The translations under genes were made by a program, and so were the position numbers. Under the pieces are notes generated by a model. It worked only from the letters and a program-made list of their open reading frames with translations, was not told the DNA's origin and made no database searches. From NCBI GenBank assembly GCA_023146675.1, contig JAGLBQ010000086.1, positions 1 to 27,520 on the forward strand: DNA of 27,520 nucleotides. Reading direction: 5' to 3'. The stretch is from Cocleimonas sp. (GTDB lineage Bacteria; Pseudomonadota; Gammaproteobacteria; Thiotrichales; Thiotrichaceae). Positions 13,380 to 21,680 of this stretch are shown piece by piece; the stretch's first letter is position 1; each line of letters opens with the position of its first letter.

Positions 13380-16286
13380 ATGATTGAGCAAACGATTAGA
13401 AATAACACAGAAGGCGTAGAAGTAAAAACAACCACTTGTTATATGTGCGCTTGTCGATGTGGCATTAAAGTGACACTAAAGGATGGCGAGATTCGTTATA
13501 TTCAAGGGAATCCCGACCACCCTTTGAATAAGGGGGTTTTATGCGCAAAAGGTGCATCGGGGATTATGAAGCAGTATTCCCCCGCGCGTTTAACGAAACC
13601 ATTATTGCGTCGTGAAGGCACAGAGCGTGGCGCTGGTGTTTTTGATGAAATTTCATGGGAACAAACCTTTGAAATTCTAGAAGAACGCCTTGGTAAAATT
13701 CGCGCAGAAGACCCCAAAAAGTTTGCTTTATTTACAGGGCGAGACCAAATGCAAGCGCTCACGGGTATGTTTGCAAAACAGTTTGGTACACCCAACTATG
13801 CTGCACATGGTGGCTTCTGCTCGGTCAATTTAGCAGCGGGTATGATCTATACGATTGGTGGTTCTTTCTGGGAGTTTGGTGGTCCTGATTTAGAGCGCTC
13901 TAAGCTGTTTTTTATGATTGGCACCGCAGAAGATCATCACTCTAATCCAATGAAAATTGAACTGTCCAAGTTCAAGCGAAATGGGGGGCGTTTTGTTTCT
14001 ATCAACCCTGTGCGCACAGGTTATTCTGCTATTGCGGATGAATGGGTTCCGATCAAACCAGGCACCGATGGCGCATTATTCCTCGCCTTTATCCATGAAA
14101 TCATCAAACAAGGTCTTTATGATCGTGATTTCTTAGTGCAATACACCAACTCAGCAGAACTGGTTGATCTAACGCCTGGAAGTACCGAAGAAGGTATGTT
14201 CCTACGCTTTGAAGTACCTGAAGAAGAGGGCTGTTTTGATCCGCAAAACAAATTGTGGTGGGATAAGCATCTGGATATTCCTATCTCCATGCACACTGAG
14301 GGCGTTGACCCCTATCTAATGGGTGAATTTACCCTTCCTGATGGCACCCCCTGTAAACCCGCGTTTCAGTTATTAAAAGAACGAGTTGAAGACTTCACTC
14401 CTGAATGGGCTGAGGGAATTACCGGTATTTCTGCTGATATTATTCGTCGTTTAGCCCATGAAATGGGGATTACAGCGCGTGATCAGAAAATCGAATTACC
14501 GATCCAATGGACCGATGCTTGGGGCAAAGACCATGATTCTGTCATTGGTAATCCTGTTTCCTTCCATGCCATGCGTGGATTAGCAGCACACTCTAATGGT
14601 TTTCAGGCAATTCGTGGTCTAAGTATTCTCATGACATTGCTGGGCACTATTGACCGTCCTGGTGGTTTCCGCCATAAAGCCCCGTTTCCGCGTCCCATCC
14701 CACCTTGTCCTAAACCCCCGAAAGGTTGGGATGATATTAAACCCAATACACCGCTTAATGGTATGCCTCTAGGGTGGCCCGCAGATCCTGATGATTTATT
14801 TGTTGATAAGGATGGCGAGGCTATTCGCCTTGATAAAGCGTTCTCTTGGGAATATCCGCTATCAGTACATGGTTTAATGCACAATGCGATCACCAATGCG
14901 TGGCGTGGTGATCCGTATCATATTGATACGCTAATGTTATTTATGGCAAATATGGCATGGAACTCGTCGATGAATACGGGCGAAGTGCGTAAAATGCTGG
15001 TGGATAAACGAGAGGATGGCGAGTATAAAATTCCCTTTATTATTGTTGCGGATGCCTATCGTTCAGAAACCGTGGATTTTGGTGATTTGATTCTTCCCGA
15101 TACCTCTTATCTTGAGCGCAATGATGTTATGTCAATGCTGGATCGTCCTATCTCTGAATACGATGGTCCTGTGGATGCAGTGCGTATCCCTGTCGTGCCA
15201 CCGAAAGGCGATTGTAAGCCCTTTCAAGATGTCCTTGTTGAACTAGGAACACGCTTGAAACTACCTGCCTTTGTCAATGATAAGGGAGAGCGTAAATACC
15301 GTAATTATCGTGATTTTGTCATTAATTTTGAAACCTCTCCTGGTTCTGGCGTTGGCTTTTTAGCAGGATGGCGGGGTAAAAGTGGCGAGAAATTCCTTAA
15401 AGGTGAACCTAATCCTCGTCAGTGGGAAATGTACGAGAAAAATAACTGCGTTTATCATTACGAACTTCCTAAATCATTTCAATATATGCGTAACTGGAAT
15501 AAAGGGTATCTACATTGGGCGCAAGATCATGGTATGACACGCTATGATGAGCCAATTAATATTCATTTATATTCAGAAGTATTACAAAAATTCCGCCTTG
15601 CAGCAGAGGGAAAAACCCATGATAGACAGCCACCTGAACGCTTGCGTAATCGGGTAAAAACCTATTTTGACCCGTTGCCCTTTTTCCATGAACCCTTAGA
15701 AACGCAATTAACAGATACCCATGAATACCCCTTAAATGCGCTAACACAACGCCCAATGGCAATGTATCACTCATGGGATTCGCAAAACGCATGGTTACGC
15801 CAAATTCATACCCATAATTACCTCTTTGTGAACCCCTTATTAGGGCAACAAAATGGTTTTAATGATGGGGATTGGGTTTGGATAGAATCTATGCATGGCA
15901 AGGTGCGCTGTATGTGTCGTTTCACCGAGGCATTAGAGCCAGGTACTGTCTGGACTTGGAACGCAGTAGGCAAAGCAAATGGAACATGGGGGCTAGAACC
16001 GAATGCCAACGAATCCAGCAAAGGCTTTTTATTGAACCATGTTATTTCAGAAGAATTGCCAGCACATGATGCGGGTGAGCATATTTCTAACTCTGATCCT
16101 GTCACAGGTCAGGCAGGTTGGTACGATGTGCGGGTGAAAGTGTATAAAGCAGGTGATGATGAGCCAAAAATCACCTCACCACAATTTAAAGCAGTGAAAC
16201 CGTTGCCTGGAATGGAAGGTAAACGTCGTGGCAAATGGCAGGCGTTTATAGCAGGTAAGTTTCGTAAAACAATGGGGTTAAAATAA
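13380..16286 (+). CDS. soeA: Sulfite dehydrogenase (quinone) molybdopterin subunit SoeA
   Basis: This 968-residue DMSO-reductase-family molybdoenzyme binds an N-terminal [4Fe-4S] cluster through Cys20-x2-Cys23-x3-Cys27-x27-Cys55 (in T-T-T-C-Y-M-C-A-C-R-C-G). Cys147 in H-G-G-F-C-S-V-N is a plausible molybdenum ligand. The family's C-terminal Mo-bisMGD-binding domain is present. There is no Tat signal, so it acts in the cytoplasm. Length, motif order and the SoeB/SoeC neighbours match SoeABC, which oxidizes sulfite to sulfate and feeds electrons to quinone. Polysulfide or thiosulfate reductase is less likely because those exported enzymes usually carry a Tat signal and pair with NrfD-type anchors. 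No ribosome site precedes the ATG, and no alternative start exists before the cluster motif. The stop overlaps the soeB start (TAATG). Confidence 0.85.
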   Translation: MIEQTIRNNTEGVEVKTTTCYMCACRCGIKVTLKDGEIRYIQGNPDHPLNKGVLCAKGASGIMKQYSPARLTKPLLRREGTERGAGVFDEISWEQTFEILEERLGKIRAEDPKKFALFTGRDQMQALTGMFAKQFGTPNYAAHGGFCSVNLAAGMIYTIGGSFWEFGGPDLERSKLFFMIGTAEDHHSNPMKIELSKFKRNGGRFVSINPVRTGYSAIADEWVPIKPGTDGALFLAFIHEIIKQGLYDRDFLVQYTNSAELVDLTPGSTEEGMFLRFEVPEEEGCFDPQNKLWWDKHLDIPISMHTEGVDPYLMGEFTLPDGTPCKPAFQLLKERVEDFTPEWAEGITGISADIIRRLAHEMGITARDQKIELPIQWTDAWGKDHDSVIGNPVSFHAMRGLAAHSNGFQAIRGLSILMTLLGTIDRPGGFRHKAPFPRPIPPCPKPPKGWDDIKPNTPLNGMPLGWPADPDDLFVDKDGEAIRLDKAFSWEYPLSVHGLMHNAITNAWRGDPYHIDTLMLFMANMAWNSSMNTGEVRKMLVDKREDGEYKIPFIIVADAYRSETVDFGDLILPDTSYLERNDVMSMLDRPISEYDGPVDAVRIPVVPPKGDCKPFQDVLVELGTRLKLPAFVNDKGERKYRNYRDFVINFETSPGSGVGFLAGWRGKSGEKFLKGEPNPRQWEMYEKNNCVYHYELPKSFQYMRNWNKGYLHWAQDHGMTRYDEPINIHLYSEVLQKFRLAAEGKTHDRQPPERLRNRVKTYFDPLPFFHEPLETQLTDTHEYPLNALTQRPMAMYHSWDSQNAWLRQIHTHNYLFVNPLLGQQNGFNDGDWVWIESMHGKVRCMCRFTEALEPGTVWTWNAVGKANGTWGLEPNANESSKGFLLNHVISEELPAHDAGEHISNSDPVTGQAGWYDVRVKVYKAGDDEPKITSPQFKAVKPLPGMEGKRRGKWQAFIAGKFRKTMGLK

Positions 16287-17020
16287 TGGCACAGTTAGCA
16301 CTTGTTATTGATTTGAATGTTTGTGTTGGCTGTCATGCCTGTGTCACCAGTTGTAAAGAATGGAATACCTCAGGTCTTTCAGGACCGATGACAGATCAAA
16401 GACCCTATGGAACGGATCCCACAGGGACTTTTTTTAATCGTGTACAAACCTTTGAAATAGGCACTTATCCTAGTACTGAAACGGTGCATTTTCCCAAAAG
16501 TTGTTTACACTGTGAAGAACCACCGTGTGTGCCTGTTTGTCCTACTGGGGCAAGTTATAAGCGCAAAGAAGACGGCATTGTACTCGTTGATTATGATAAA
16601 TGTATCGGCTGTAAATATTGCTCTTGGGCATGTCCTTATGGCGCACGAGAACTGGATGAAAAGCAGAAGGTAATGAAAAAATGTACCTTATGTGTTGATC
16701 GTATCTATGATGAATCGTTGCCAGAATCAGAGCGCAAACCCGCTTGTGTTATGTCTTGTCCTACCAGCGCGCGTTTATTTGGTGATGTACATGACCCAGA
16801 TTCAGAAGTATCCATCGCAATCCGTGATTTAAATGGTTATCAGCTTATGCCAGAGTGGGGAACTAATCCTTCAAATCATTATTTACCACGTCGCAAAACA
16901 GAAATTAAAATTCATCAAGATGAGCTAGAACGCATCGACAATCCATTAAGTCAAGAAGAACGTAAAGAGCGTAAAGGACCCGGTACAGGGCCATCGCTTG
17001 ATGATATGACGACTTGGTAG
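16286..17020 (+). CDS. soeB: Sulfite dehydrogenase iron-sulfur subunit SoeB
   Basis: This 244-residue ferredoxin-like electron-transfer subunit has sixteen Cys in four groups: 13/16/19/23, 73/76/81/85, 106/109/112/116 and 133/136/154/158. That is enough for four [4Fe-4S] clusters, as in the DmsB/PsrB/SoeB family. It carries electrons from the SoeA molybdenum site to the membrane subunit. It has no signal peptide, in agreement with a cytoplasmic location. The start codon overlaps the soeA stop by one base, indicating translational coupling. The charged C-terminal tail (R-K-E-R-K-G-P-G-T-G-P-S-L-D-D-M) is probably the docking extension seen in this family. Confidence 0.88.
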   Translation: MAQLALVIDLNVCVGCHACVTSCKEWNTSGLSGPMTDQRPYGTDPTGTFFNRVQTFEIGTYPSTETVHFPKSCLHCEEPPCVPVCPTGASYKRKEDGIVLVDYDKCIGCKYCSWACPYGARELDEKQKVMKKCTLCVDRIYDESLPESERKPACVMSCPTSARLFGDVHDPDSEVSIAIRDLNGYQLMPEWGTNPSNHYLPRRKTEIKIHQDELERIDNPLSQEERKERKGPGTGPSLDDMTTW

Positions 17021-17043
17021 GCGCACTCTTTTTACGACTGGTG

Positions 17044-17057
17044 ACGGCTCCTGCCGT
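17044..17057 (+). other. Small hairpin in the soeB-soeC spacer
   Basis: ACGGC (17044-17048) and GCCGT (17053-17057) form a short stem with a TCCT loop. It is the only structure in the 57-nt gap between soeB and soeC. It has no T-run, so it could tune relative expression or mRNA stability rather than terminate. Confidence 0.4.
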
Positions 17058-17077
17058 TCAGAATATTAGGTAACCCC

Positions 17078-18058
17078 ATGCATCCAGCATTTTCAGTAAT
17101 ATTTTTAACCACCTTAATCGGTGCAGCACAAGGCTTATTTTTAGCCTTATTCACAGGGCAAATGTTCACTCATTTCAAACTAATGCCTGAGCAAAGCGAT
17201 CCCAATTTTTATATTATTGGCAGCATTATTGCCGTTGTATTATTAGTCTTGGGCTTATTTGCCTCGATGTTTCATCTCGGACATCCCGAGCGTGCATGGC
17301 GTTCAGCGATGCAATGGAGAACCTCGTGGCTATCACGTGAAGTTATTGTATTACCTGCTGTTATTATCAGCATTGCTATTTATGGGTTGGCGCATTATTT
17401 CAACTTAACCTATCCACTTTTTGAAACACCGGGCGGTACGGGTATTGATGCAACCATTATCGTGGGTCTAATCACGACCATGCTAACCTATGCACTTTTT
17501 GTTTGCACGGGGATGATTTATGCCTGTATGCGTTTCTTACAAGAATGGCATTCTCCGTTAACTGTGATTAATTTTATCTTATTAGGAACGGCATCAGGGT
17601 TCACTTTAGCAGCATTACTGTCTGGATGGTTAAGAACAGAATTAACTAATTTCTATGTAACATGGGCAATCACTTTTACCCTATTAGCCTTTATTTTTCG
17701 CTTGGCATCGGTAATACGCAATAAAAAAATCACCCCAAAATCAGACTTGCGTTCAGCTATTGGCATACGTCATCCTGGCGTAGTGCAAATCACTCAAGGC
17801 TTTATAGGGGGATCATTTAATACCCGTGAATACTTTCATGGCGCAACCCAATCTTTTATAAGAAATATCAAATATATCTTCTTTATTTTTCTATTTTTTA
17901 TTCCATTAGTACTACTTGTTATGAGCCTTGGAAGTTCAGGATATATGCTACTACTTGTGGCGGTACTGGTGCAGTATTTGGGGTTGTTGGCAGAGCGATG
18001 GTATTTCTTTGCTGATGCTAAGCATCCGCAAAATTTGTATTACCAGAATATGGCATAA
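17078..18058 (+). CDS. soeC: Sulfite dehydrogenase membrane anchor SoeC (DmsC family)
   Basis: This 326-residue integral membrane protein has about eight transmembrane helices (first at 5-27, next near 46-65, 89-107, 130-155, 166-186, 191-211, then two between about 266 and 312). It is of the DmsC type, with characteristic segments F-H-L-G-H-P-E-R-A-W-R and S-W-L-S-R-E-V. It anchors SoeAB to the inner membrane and passes electrons to the quinone pool. The DmsC-type anchor, rather than NrfD, is the normal partner of SoeA and supports the sulfite-dehydrogenase call. A T-A-G-G-T-A-A ribosome site lies before the ATG. It is the last gene of the operon, followed by a hairpin at 18069-18095. Confidence 0.85.
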   Translation: MHPAFSVIFLTTLIGAAQGLFLALFTGQMFTHFKLMPEQSDPNFYIIGSIIAVVLLVLGLFASMFHLGHPERAWRSAMQWRTSWLSREVIVLPAVIISIAIYGLAHYFNLTYPLFETPGGTGIDATIIVGLITTMLTYALFVCTGMIYACMRFLQEWHSPLTVINFILLGTASGFTLAALLSGWLRTELTNFYVTWAITFTLLAFIFRLASVIRNKKITPKSDLRSAIGIRHPGVVQITQGFIGGSFNTREYFHGATQSFIRNIKYIFFIFLFFIPLVLLVMSLGSSGYMLLLVAVLVQYLGLLAERWYFFADAKHPQNLYYQNMA

Positions 18059-18068
18059 AGAGATAAAT

Positions 18069-18104
18069 AGCGGGTTTTCTTAAAAAAGACCTGCTACAGT
18101 TTTC
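18069..18104. terminator. Probable terminator of soeABC, possibly bidirectional
   Basis: A 27-nt near-palindrome (AGCGGGT... to ...ACCTGCT, 18069-18095) folds into a long stem with two wobble pairs and a TTTT stretch just after. It lies between the convergent soeC and DUF3301 genes. Confidence 0.55.
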
Positions 18105-18151
18105 TCACAACTTCGTAAATAATTCCCCTTTTAACAATCACAATGGATTTT

Positions 18152-18469
18152 TTAAAGGATAGTGGTTCCCTCATCCATATCCAGATAAATATCCTCGATC
18201 ACCAAGCCTTTTATAATCACTCGACCCTGATGCCGTTCTTCACGATCACGGCTAAAATCAAAATTATAGGTGCGTTCAAGTACCGTTCTACCACGTTTAT
18301 CACGTGATAGTTTAATACTTTTTAAGGATGCGGTTTGATCAAGAAGCTGGGCTTGAATTTGTTGACAGGCATGCGCAGAGGCGACCATTGCCTTCTCTTT
18401 AGTGCGAACAGAATCAAACCAAAACCAGACAAGGAGTGCTAAGAATAAAAATACTAAAATACTAACCAT
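18152..18469 (-). CDS. DUF3301 family single-pass membrane protein
   Basis: This 105-residue protein has an N-terminal transmembrane helix (about 2-19) and a short cytoplasmic or periplasmic domain matching the DUF3301 pattern: A-C...Q-L-L-D-Q-T-A-S-L-K, then R-D-K-R-G-R...Y-x-F-x-F-S and H-Q-G-R-V-I-I-K-G. The family is widespread in gammaproteobacteria and has no known function. The gene is divergent from the inositol-monophosphatase-family gene, with 41 bp between their starts, so the two share a promoter region. No clear ribosome site precedes the ATG. Confidence 0.7.
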   Translation of the reverse strand: MVSILVFLFLALLVWFWFDSVRTKEKAMVASAHACQQIQAQLLDQTASLKSIKLSRDKRGRTVLERTYNFDFSRDREERHQGRVIIKGLVIEDIYLDMDEGTTIL

Positions 18470-18510
18470 ATGCTATAAACCACTTCATTATAAATTATTA
18501 AGGAAATCTC

Positions 18511-19305
18511 ATGCTTCCCGATCTAACAATACTAGAAAATATTATACGACAGGTTGCAAATGAGGAGATATTAGCGCGTTTTAATAAAATATCGTACTCA
18601 ATTAAAGCGGATGGCAGTTTACTAACGGAAGCTGATCTGGCTGCTGATCAGCGCATTCAACAAAGCTTACTGGAAAACTATCCTGAAATTTCTTTTTTAA
18701 GTGAAGAAATGGAACTTGAGCAACAGCAAAAATTATTACAAACCGCTGATCAATTATGGTGCTTAGATCCACTCGATGGCACTAGCAACTTCGCCGCAGG
18801 GTTGCCTTTATTTGCGACCTCCTTAGCCTTGATAAAAAATGGCGAGGTTGTGATTGGTATTACTTACGATCCAGTGCGTGATGAAATGTTTAGTGCTATA
18901 AAAGGACAGGGTGCATTTCTGAATGGCTCAAAATTAATCTGTAAACCAAGTGGTTTTAGTTTGGATAAAGCAGTTGCTATTGTTGATTTAAAACGCTTAA
19001 AACCCAAGCTAGCACAACAATTAATGACCAATGCACCTTATAAGTCACAGCGTAATCTTGGTGCTTGTGTTTTGGAGTGGGCATGGATGGCAGCAAATCG
19101 TGGGCATGCGTATTTGCATGGTGGTATGAAATTATGGGATTTAGCGGCAGGGACATTAATTCTAACGGAAGCAGGTGGTTATGCAAGTACACTTGAGGGT
19201 GAAACTGTATTTCGCGCTTCAATGACTCCACGCTCAGTGATTATTTCTCCTGATAAGGAGTTGTTTTCTCAATGGGCAACGTATTTACGTGCAATACAAG
19301 AGTGA
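18511..19305 (+). CDS. Inositol monophosphatase family protein
   Basis: This 264-residue protein has the metal-dependent phosphatase motifs in order: S-E-E (64-66, metal-binding Glu), D-P-L-D-G-T-S-N-F (86-94, Asp86 and Asp89 as metal ligands) and W-D-L-A-A-G (209-214, Asp210). The length is normal for the family. Members hydrolyse inositol-1-phosphate, fructose-1,6-bisphosphate, histidinol phosphate or 3'-phosphoadenosine-5'-phosphate (CysQ). The sequence does not decide between these substrates. Given the sulfur-oxidizing context, a CysQ-like role is possible but not shown. The ribosome site AAGGA lies about 7 nt before the ATG. It is divergent from the DUF3301 gene. Confidence 0.88.
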   Translation: MLPDLTILENIIRQVANEEILARFNKISYSIKADGSLLTEADLAADQRIQQSLLENYPEISFLSEEMELEQQQKLLQTADQLWCLDPLDGTSNFAAGLPLFATSLALIKNGEVVIGITYDPVRDEMFSAIKGQGAFLNGSKLICKPSGFSLDKAVAIVDLKRLKPKLAQQLMTNAPYKSQRNLGACVLEWAWMAANRGHAYLHGGMKLWDLAAGTLILTEAGGYASTLEGETVFRASMTPRSVIISPDKELFSQWATYLRAIQE

Positions 19306-19695
19306 ATATATTATTAACAGATAAAATCAAAGACTTATAAAGACACTAAGGAATGTGCATGAAATAATGTCCGATCTCTAACTTGCACCTAAGAGGCATA
19401 ACAACCTTTTTATCCCCACTTTGATGATCTCATTCATTCCGTAATATGACTATGCGCCTCATGAGTTAATCCAATCTGAAGTAAAAATTCTACGTTATAA
19501 CTTCGGAACGTTATTCCGTGTATCCGCCCAAGTTTTAGATCAATTTTTCTTCTCAATTTGTTTGATTAAATCATTGTCTTTTAGAAAAATACACTAATCA
19601 TTATCTGTGACATTAACGCTTTTATCAGTAATGTAGAGGATAAACGGTTCAATCTCGTTTATCCTACCTTTTAATTCAAGGATGAGAGAGATCAA
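19306..19695. other. Intergenic region before the first ankyrin gene
   Basis: No gene is supportable in these 390 bases. Two hairpins are visible: a small one at 19504-19518 (CGGAA/TTCCG) and a strong one at 19637-19665 close to the ankyrin gene start. No terminator is seen after the phosphatase gene and no convincing sigma-70 pair was found. Confidence 0.5.
19637..19665 (+). promoter_or_regulatory. Perfect 10-bp hairpin in the ankyrin gene leader
   Basis: AGGATAAACG (19637-19646) and CGTTTATCCT (19656-19665) pair perfectly around a 9-nt loop, ending 30 nt before the ATG. A short CCTTTT follows. It could be an attenuator-like terminator, an operator or an mRNA stabilizer. Confidence 0.6.
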
Positions 19696-20448
19696 ATGAA
19701 GACGAATATTTTTGTTAAGAAACAAGTGTTATCCCTTATTGCTATTATGCTAACGGGTCTGGTTTGTCAGACAGGCAATGCTGCTTATGATAATGCTAAC
19801 TATACAATCGAAGAAGTTAGACGGATAAACAAGCAGACAATAGCTAAAGAGCAAGCTGAGCGTATACGCAAAAAGCAACTCTTAATACAGCAAGAGCGCA
19901 GCAAACAATTAGCACGTCAGAAAAGACAGAGAGCTCAAGCTAAGCATGTACAACAGCCCCCTAGTCGTCAATATCAGGCACCAAGACAGCAATATAGAGC
20001 GCCACATGTTAGTCGTCCAAGTTCAGCAATTCCTGCATGGAGAAGATCAGCAAGTAATACGATGACACGTAGTACGGATGATGCAATTTTTGGTGCTGCA
20101 AAAACAAAAAACCTATACCTATTAAAAACATTACTTGCAGAAGGTGCCAATATTCATCATAAAAACTTTAATGGTGAATCAGCACTGCATATTGCGGCAT
20201 CACTTGGTAATATACAGATGGTTAAATATTTGCTAAGCAAAGGTGCAAATATAAATGCAAGAACAGGGAAAAACTGGTTACCCATTCATCATGCTATTCG
20301 TTTTCAGCACCCAGTTGTTGCTAATTATTTAATTGGGCGCAAAGCATTAGTATGGGCAAAAAATACAGATGGATTTAGTGCGCTTGACTTTGCTGCAACA
20401 TCTAAAAATATGCGTATCAAGGCGATAGCTAAAAGATTTGGTCGCTAG
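19696..20448 (+). CDS. Secreted ankyrin-repeat protein, paralogue A
   Basis: This 250-residue protein has a signal peptide cut near residue 29 (G-N-A-A-Y), an Arg/Lys/Gln-rich coiled region (about 42-110) and a conserved hinge I-P-A-W-R-R. About four ankyrin units follow (about 128-245), the best being N-G-E-S-A-L-H-I-A-A-S-L-G-N-I-Q-M-V-K-Y-L-L-S-K. Ankyrin repeats bind proteins; here they would act in the periplasm or outside the cell. It is clearly related to the minus-strand gene at 20877-21572, sharing the hinge and repeats almost residue for residue. The GAGAG ribosome site is 5 nt before the ATG. No specific partner is suggested by the neighbours. Confidence 0.82.
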   Translation: MKTNIFVKKQVLSLIAIMLTGLVCQTGNAAYDNANYTIEEVRRINKQTIAKEQAERIRKKQLLIQQERSKQLARQKRQRAQAKHVQQPPSRQYQAPRQQYRAPHVSRPSSAIPAWRRSASNTMTRSTDDAIFGAAKTKNLYLLKTLLAEGANIHHKNFNGESALHIAASLGNIQMVKYLLSKGANINARTGKNWLPIHHAIRFQHPVVANYLIGRKALVWAKNTDGFSALDFAATSKNMRIKAIAKRFGR

Positions 20449-20530
20449 TGTTTGTAGTAAATGGATATATTGCCTCTGGTAGCACATAGAAAACTAGGCT
20501 ATCAACTTAAAGCAGAACAAAAAAACTTAT

Positions 20531-20612
20531 ATCTCGCAAAGATGCAGGGTACGCAAAGGAGAGTATTGTCTTTTCCTGAGATACTTTTCGCCTTTGCGAG
20601 ATTATTTTTTAT
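20531..20612. repeat. Inverted-repeat element with 11-bp perfect ends, T-rich flank
   Basis: The ends ATCTCGCAAAG (20531-20541) and CTTTGCGAGAT (20592-20602) are perfect inverse complements. Inside, ACGCAAAGGAGAGTAT and ATACTTTTCGCC pair partly, extending the stem. A T-rich tract follows. The CGCAAAG words resemble short dispersed intergenic repeats of bacterial genomes. It may also terminate transcripts from both ankyrin genes. Confidence 0.6.
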
Positions 20613-20722
20613 TTTATGAATTAACTACATAACCTTAATATTGGTAGCCGAAAACTATTGATGGATTTAGGAAGCTCAAAAAATTATGGGTGATTCCAAG
20701 TGCGAGGATAGAACAAATTTTT

Positions 20723-20748
20723 GAGTGAGCCTAGCTTGAGGCTCGCTT
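20723..20748. other. GC-rich hairpin downstream of the ankyrin genes
   Basis: GAGCCT (20727-20732) and AGGCTC (20739-20744) pair, and the stem extends outward through wobble and A-T pairs to about 20723 and 20748. No strong T-run follows, so it may be a repeat or RNA-stability element rather than a terminator. Confidence 0.45.
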
Positions 20749-20876
20749 TCGTGATGCAATACATACAGTGAAAGTGCAATTTTTAGACGCGCGAAAAATA
20801 CACTTATTTTATCTCGTATCTCGTTTTGAATCATACCCAAATTACCCACTACCTTGCTTGAAATTTATTTTATTTA

Positions 20877-21572
20877 TTATTCATATTTTTTAGCAATACT
20901 CTGTATTTGAGGATTGTTAGACTTTTTAGCAAAATCAATCGCACTAAATCCATCAACTGTTTTTCCTTTTAGTGATGCTTTGCGTGATATTAAAAAGTTA
21001 GCAACACGGGCATGATCAAAGCGTATTGCATGATGAATTGGCATCCACAATGTCCCTGTTTTTGCATTAACATCTGCACCTTGGCTTATCAGGTATTGCA
21101 CCATTTGAATATTGCCAAGCGATGCTGCGATATGAAGCGCCGTTTCACCATTAAAATTCTGATGATTTACATTAGCCCCTTCACCTATTAATTGTCTTAA
21201 CAGGTTCATATTTTTGCTTTTAGCAGCACCAAATAAAGCATCATCAGAGCTACGGGTCATGGTAGGGCTAGCAGGTCTTCTCCATGCTGGTATTGATGAT
21301 TGATTCGTTTTTCTTACAGGTGTTCTCACGGGTGGATCTACATACCTAGGTGCTACAATTATTTTTTCTTCAGGCTGATATTGTTGCTTTGTCAACTGTC
21401 GTTTAGCAATATTGTCTCTCTGTTGCTTTACTTGAACTTTTTTAATTTTGCCGTTAAGAAGGTCTATTATTTCAGACTCACTAAGATTGAGAGCATTTTG
21501 TTGTGCGCTAGAAACAGTCTGGGATGCAAGAACGATAAGCAAAGGCACTAAGCCAACTAATTTAATATTCAT
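20877..21572 (-). CDS. Secreted ankyrin-repeat protein, paralogue B
   Basis: This 231-residue protein has a signal peptide (cleavage near S-S-A, about residue 23), a Lys/Gln-rich N-terminal region (about 30-90), the hinge I-P-A-W-R-R and about four ankyrin units. The identical stretch A-L-H-I-A-A-S-L-G-N-I-Q-M-V is shared with paralogue A. The signal peptide and N-terminal region have diverged, while the hinge and repeats are conserved, which points to a functional repeat surface. The gene is convergent with paralogue A, so the pair arose by inverted duplication or by duplication and rearrangement. It lies 108 bp downstream of the SASA esterase gene on the same strand and may be co-transcribed with it. 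The nearest purine-rich ribosome site (AAAGGAAG) is rather far upstream. Confidence 0.82.
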   Translation of the reverse strand: MNIKLVGLVPLLIVLASQTVSSAQQNALNLSESEIIDLLNGKIKKVQVKQQRDNIAKRQLTKQQYQPEEKIIVAPRYVDPPVRTPVRKTNQSSIPAWRRPASPTMTRSSDDALFGAAKSKNMNLLRQLIGEGANVNHQNFNGETALHIAASLGNIQMVQYLISQGADVNAKTGTLWMPIHHAIRFDHARVANFLISRKASLKGKTVDGFSAIDFAKKSNNPQIQSIAKKYE

Positions 21573-21680
21573 TTGTTTTCTTTCTTCCTTTGAGGGTAAC
21601 TATTTGACTATAACTTATACTTTTATTTTAAAGTAATCAAAGTTCGAAATTAAGTGCTGTTAGTTATTCATACCTGTTTA

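Larger units (their letters stand above)
20449..20876. other. Structured intergenic region between convergent ankyrin paralogues
   Basis: No gene is supportable here. The region holds a large imperfect hairpin (20531-20602) followed by a T-rich tract, a looser inverted repeat (CTCAAAAAATT 20675-20685 with AAATTTTTGAG 20715-20725) and a compact hairpin at 20723-20748. Confidence 0.5.
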
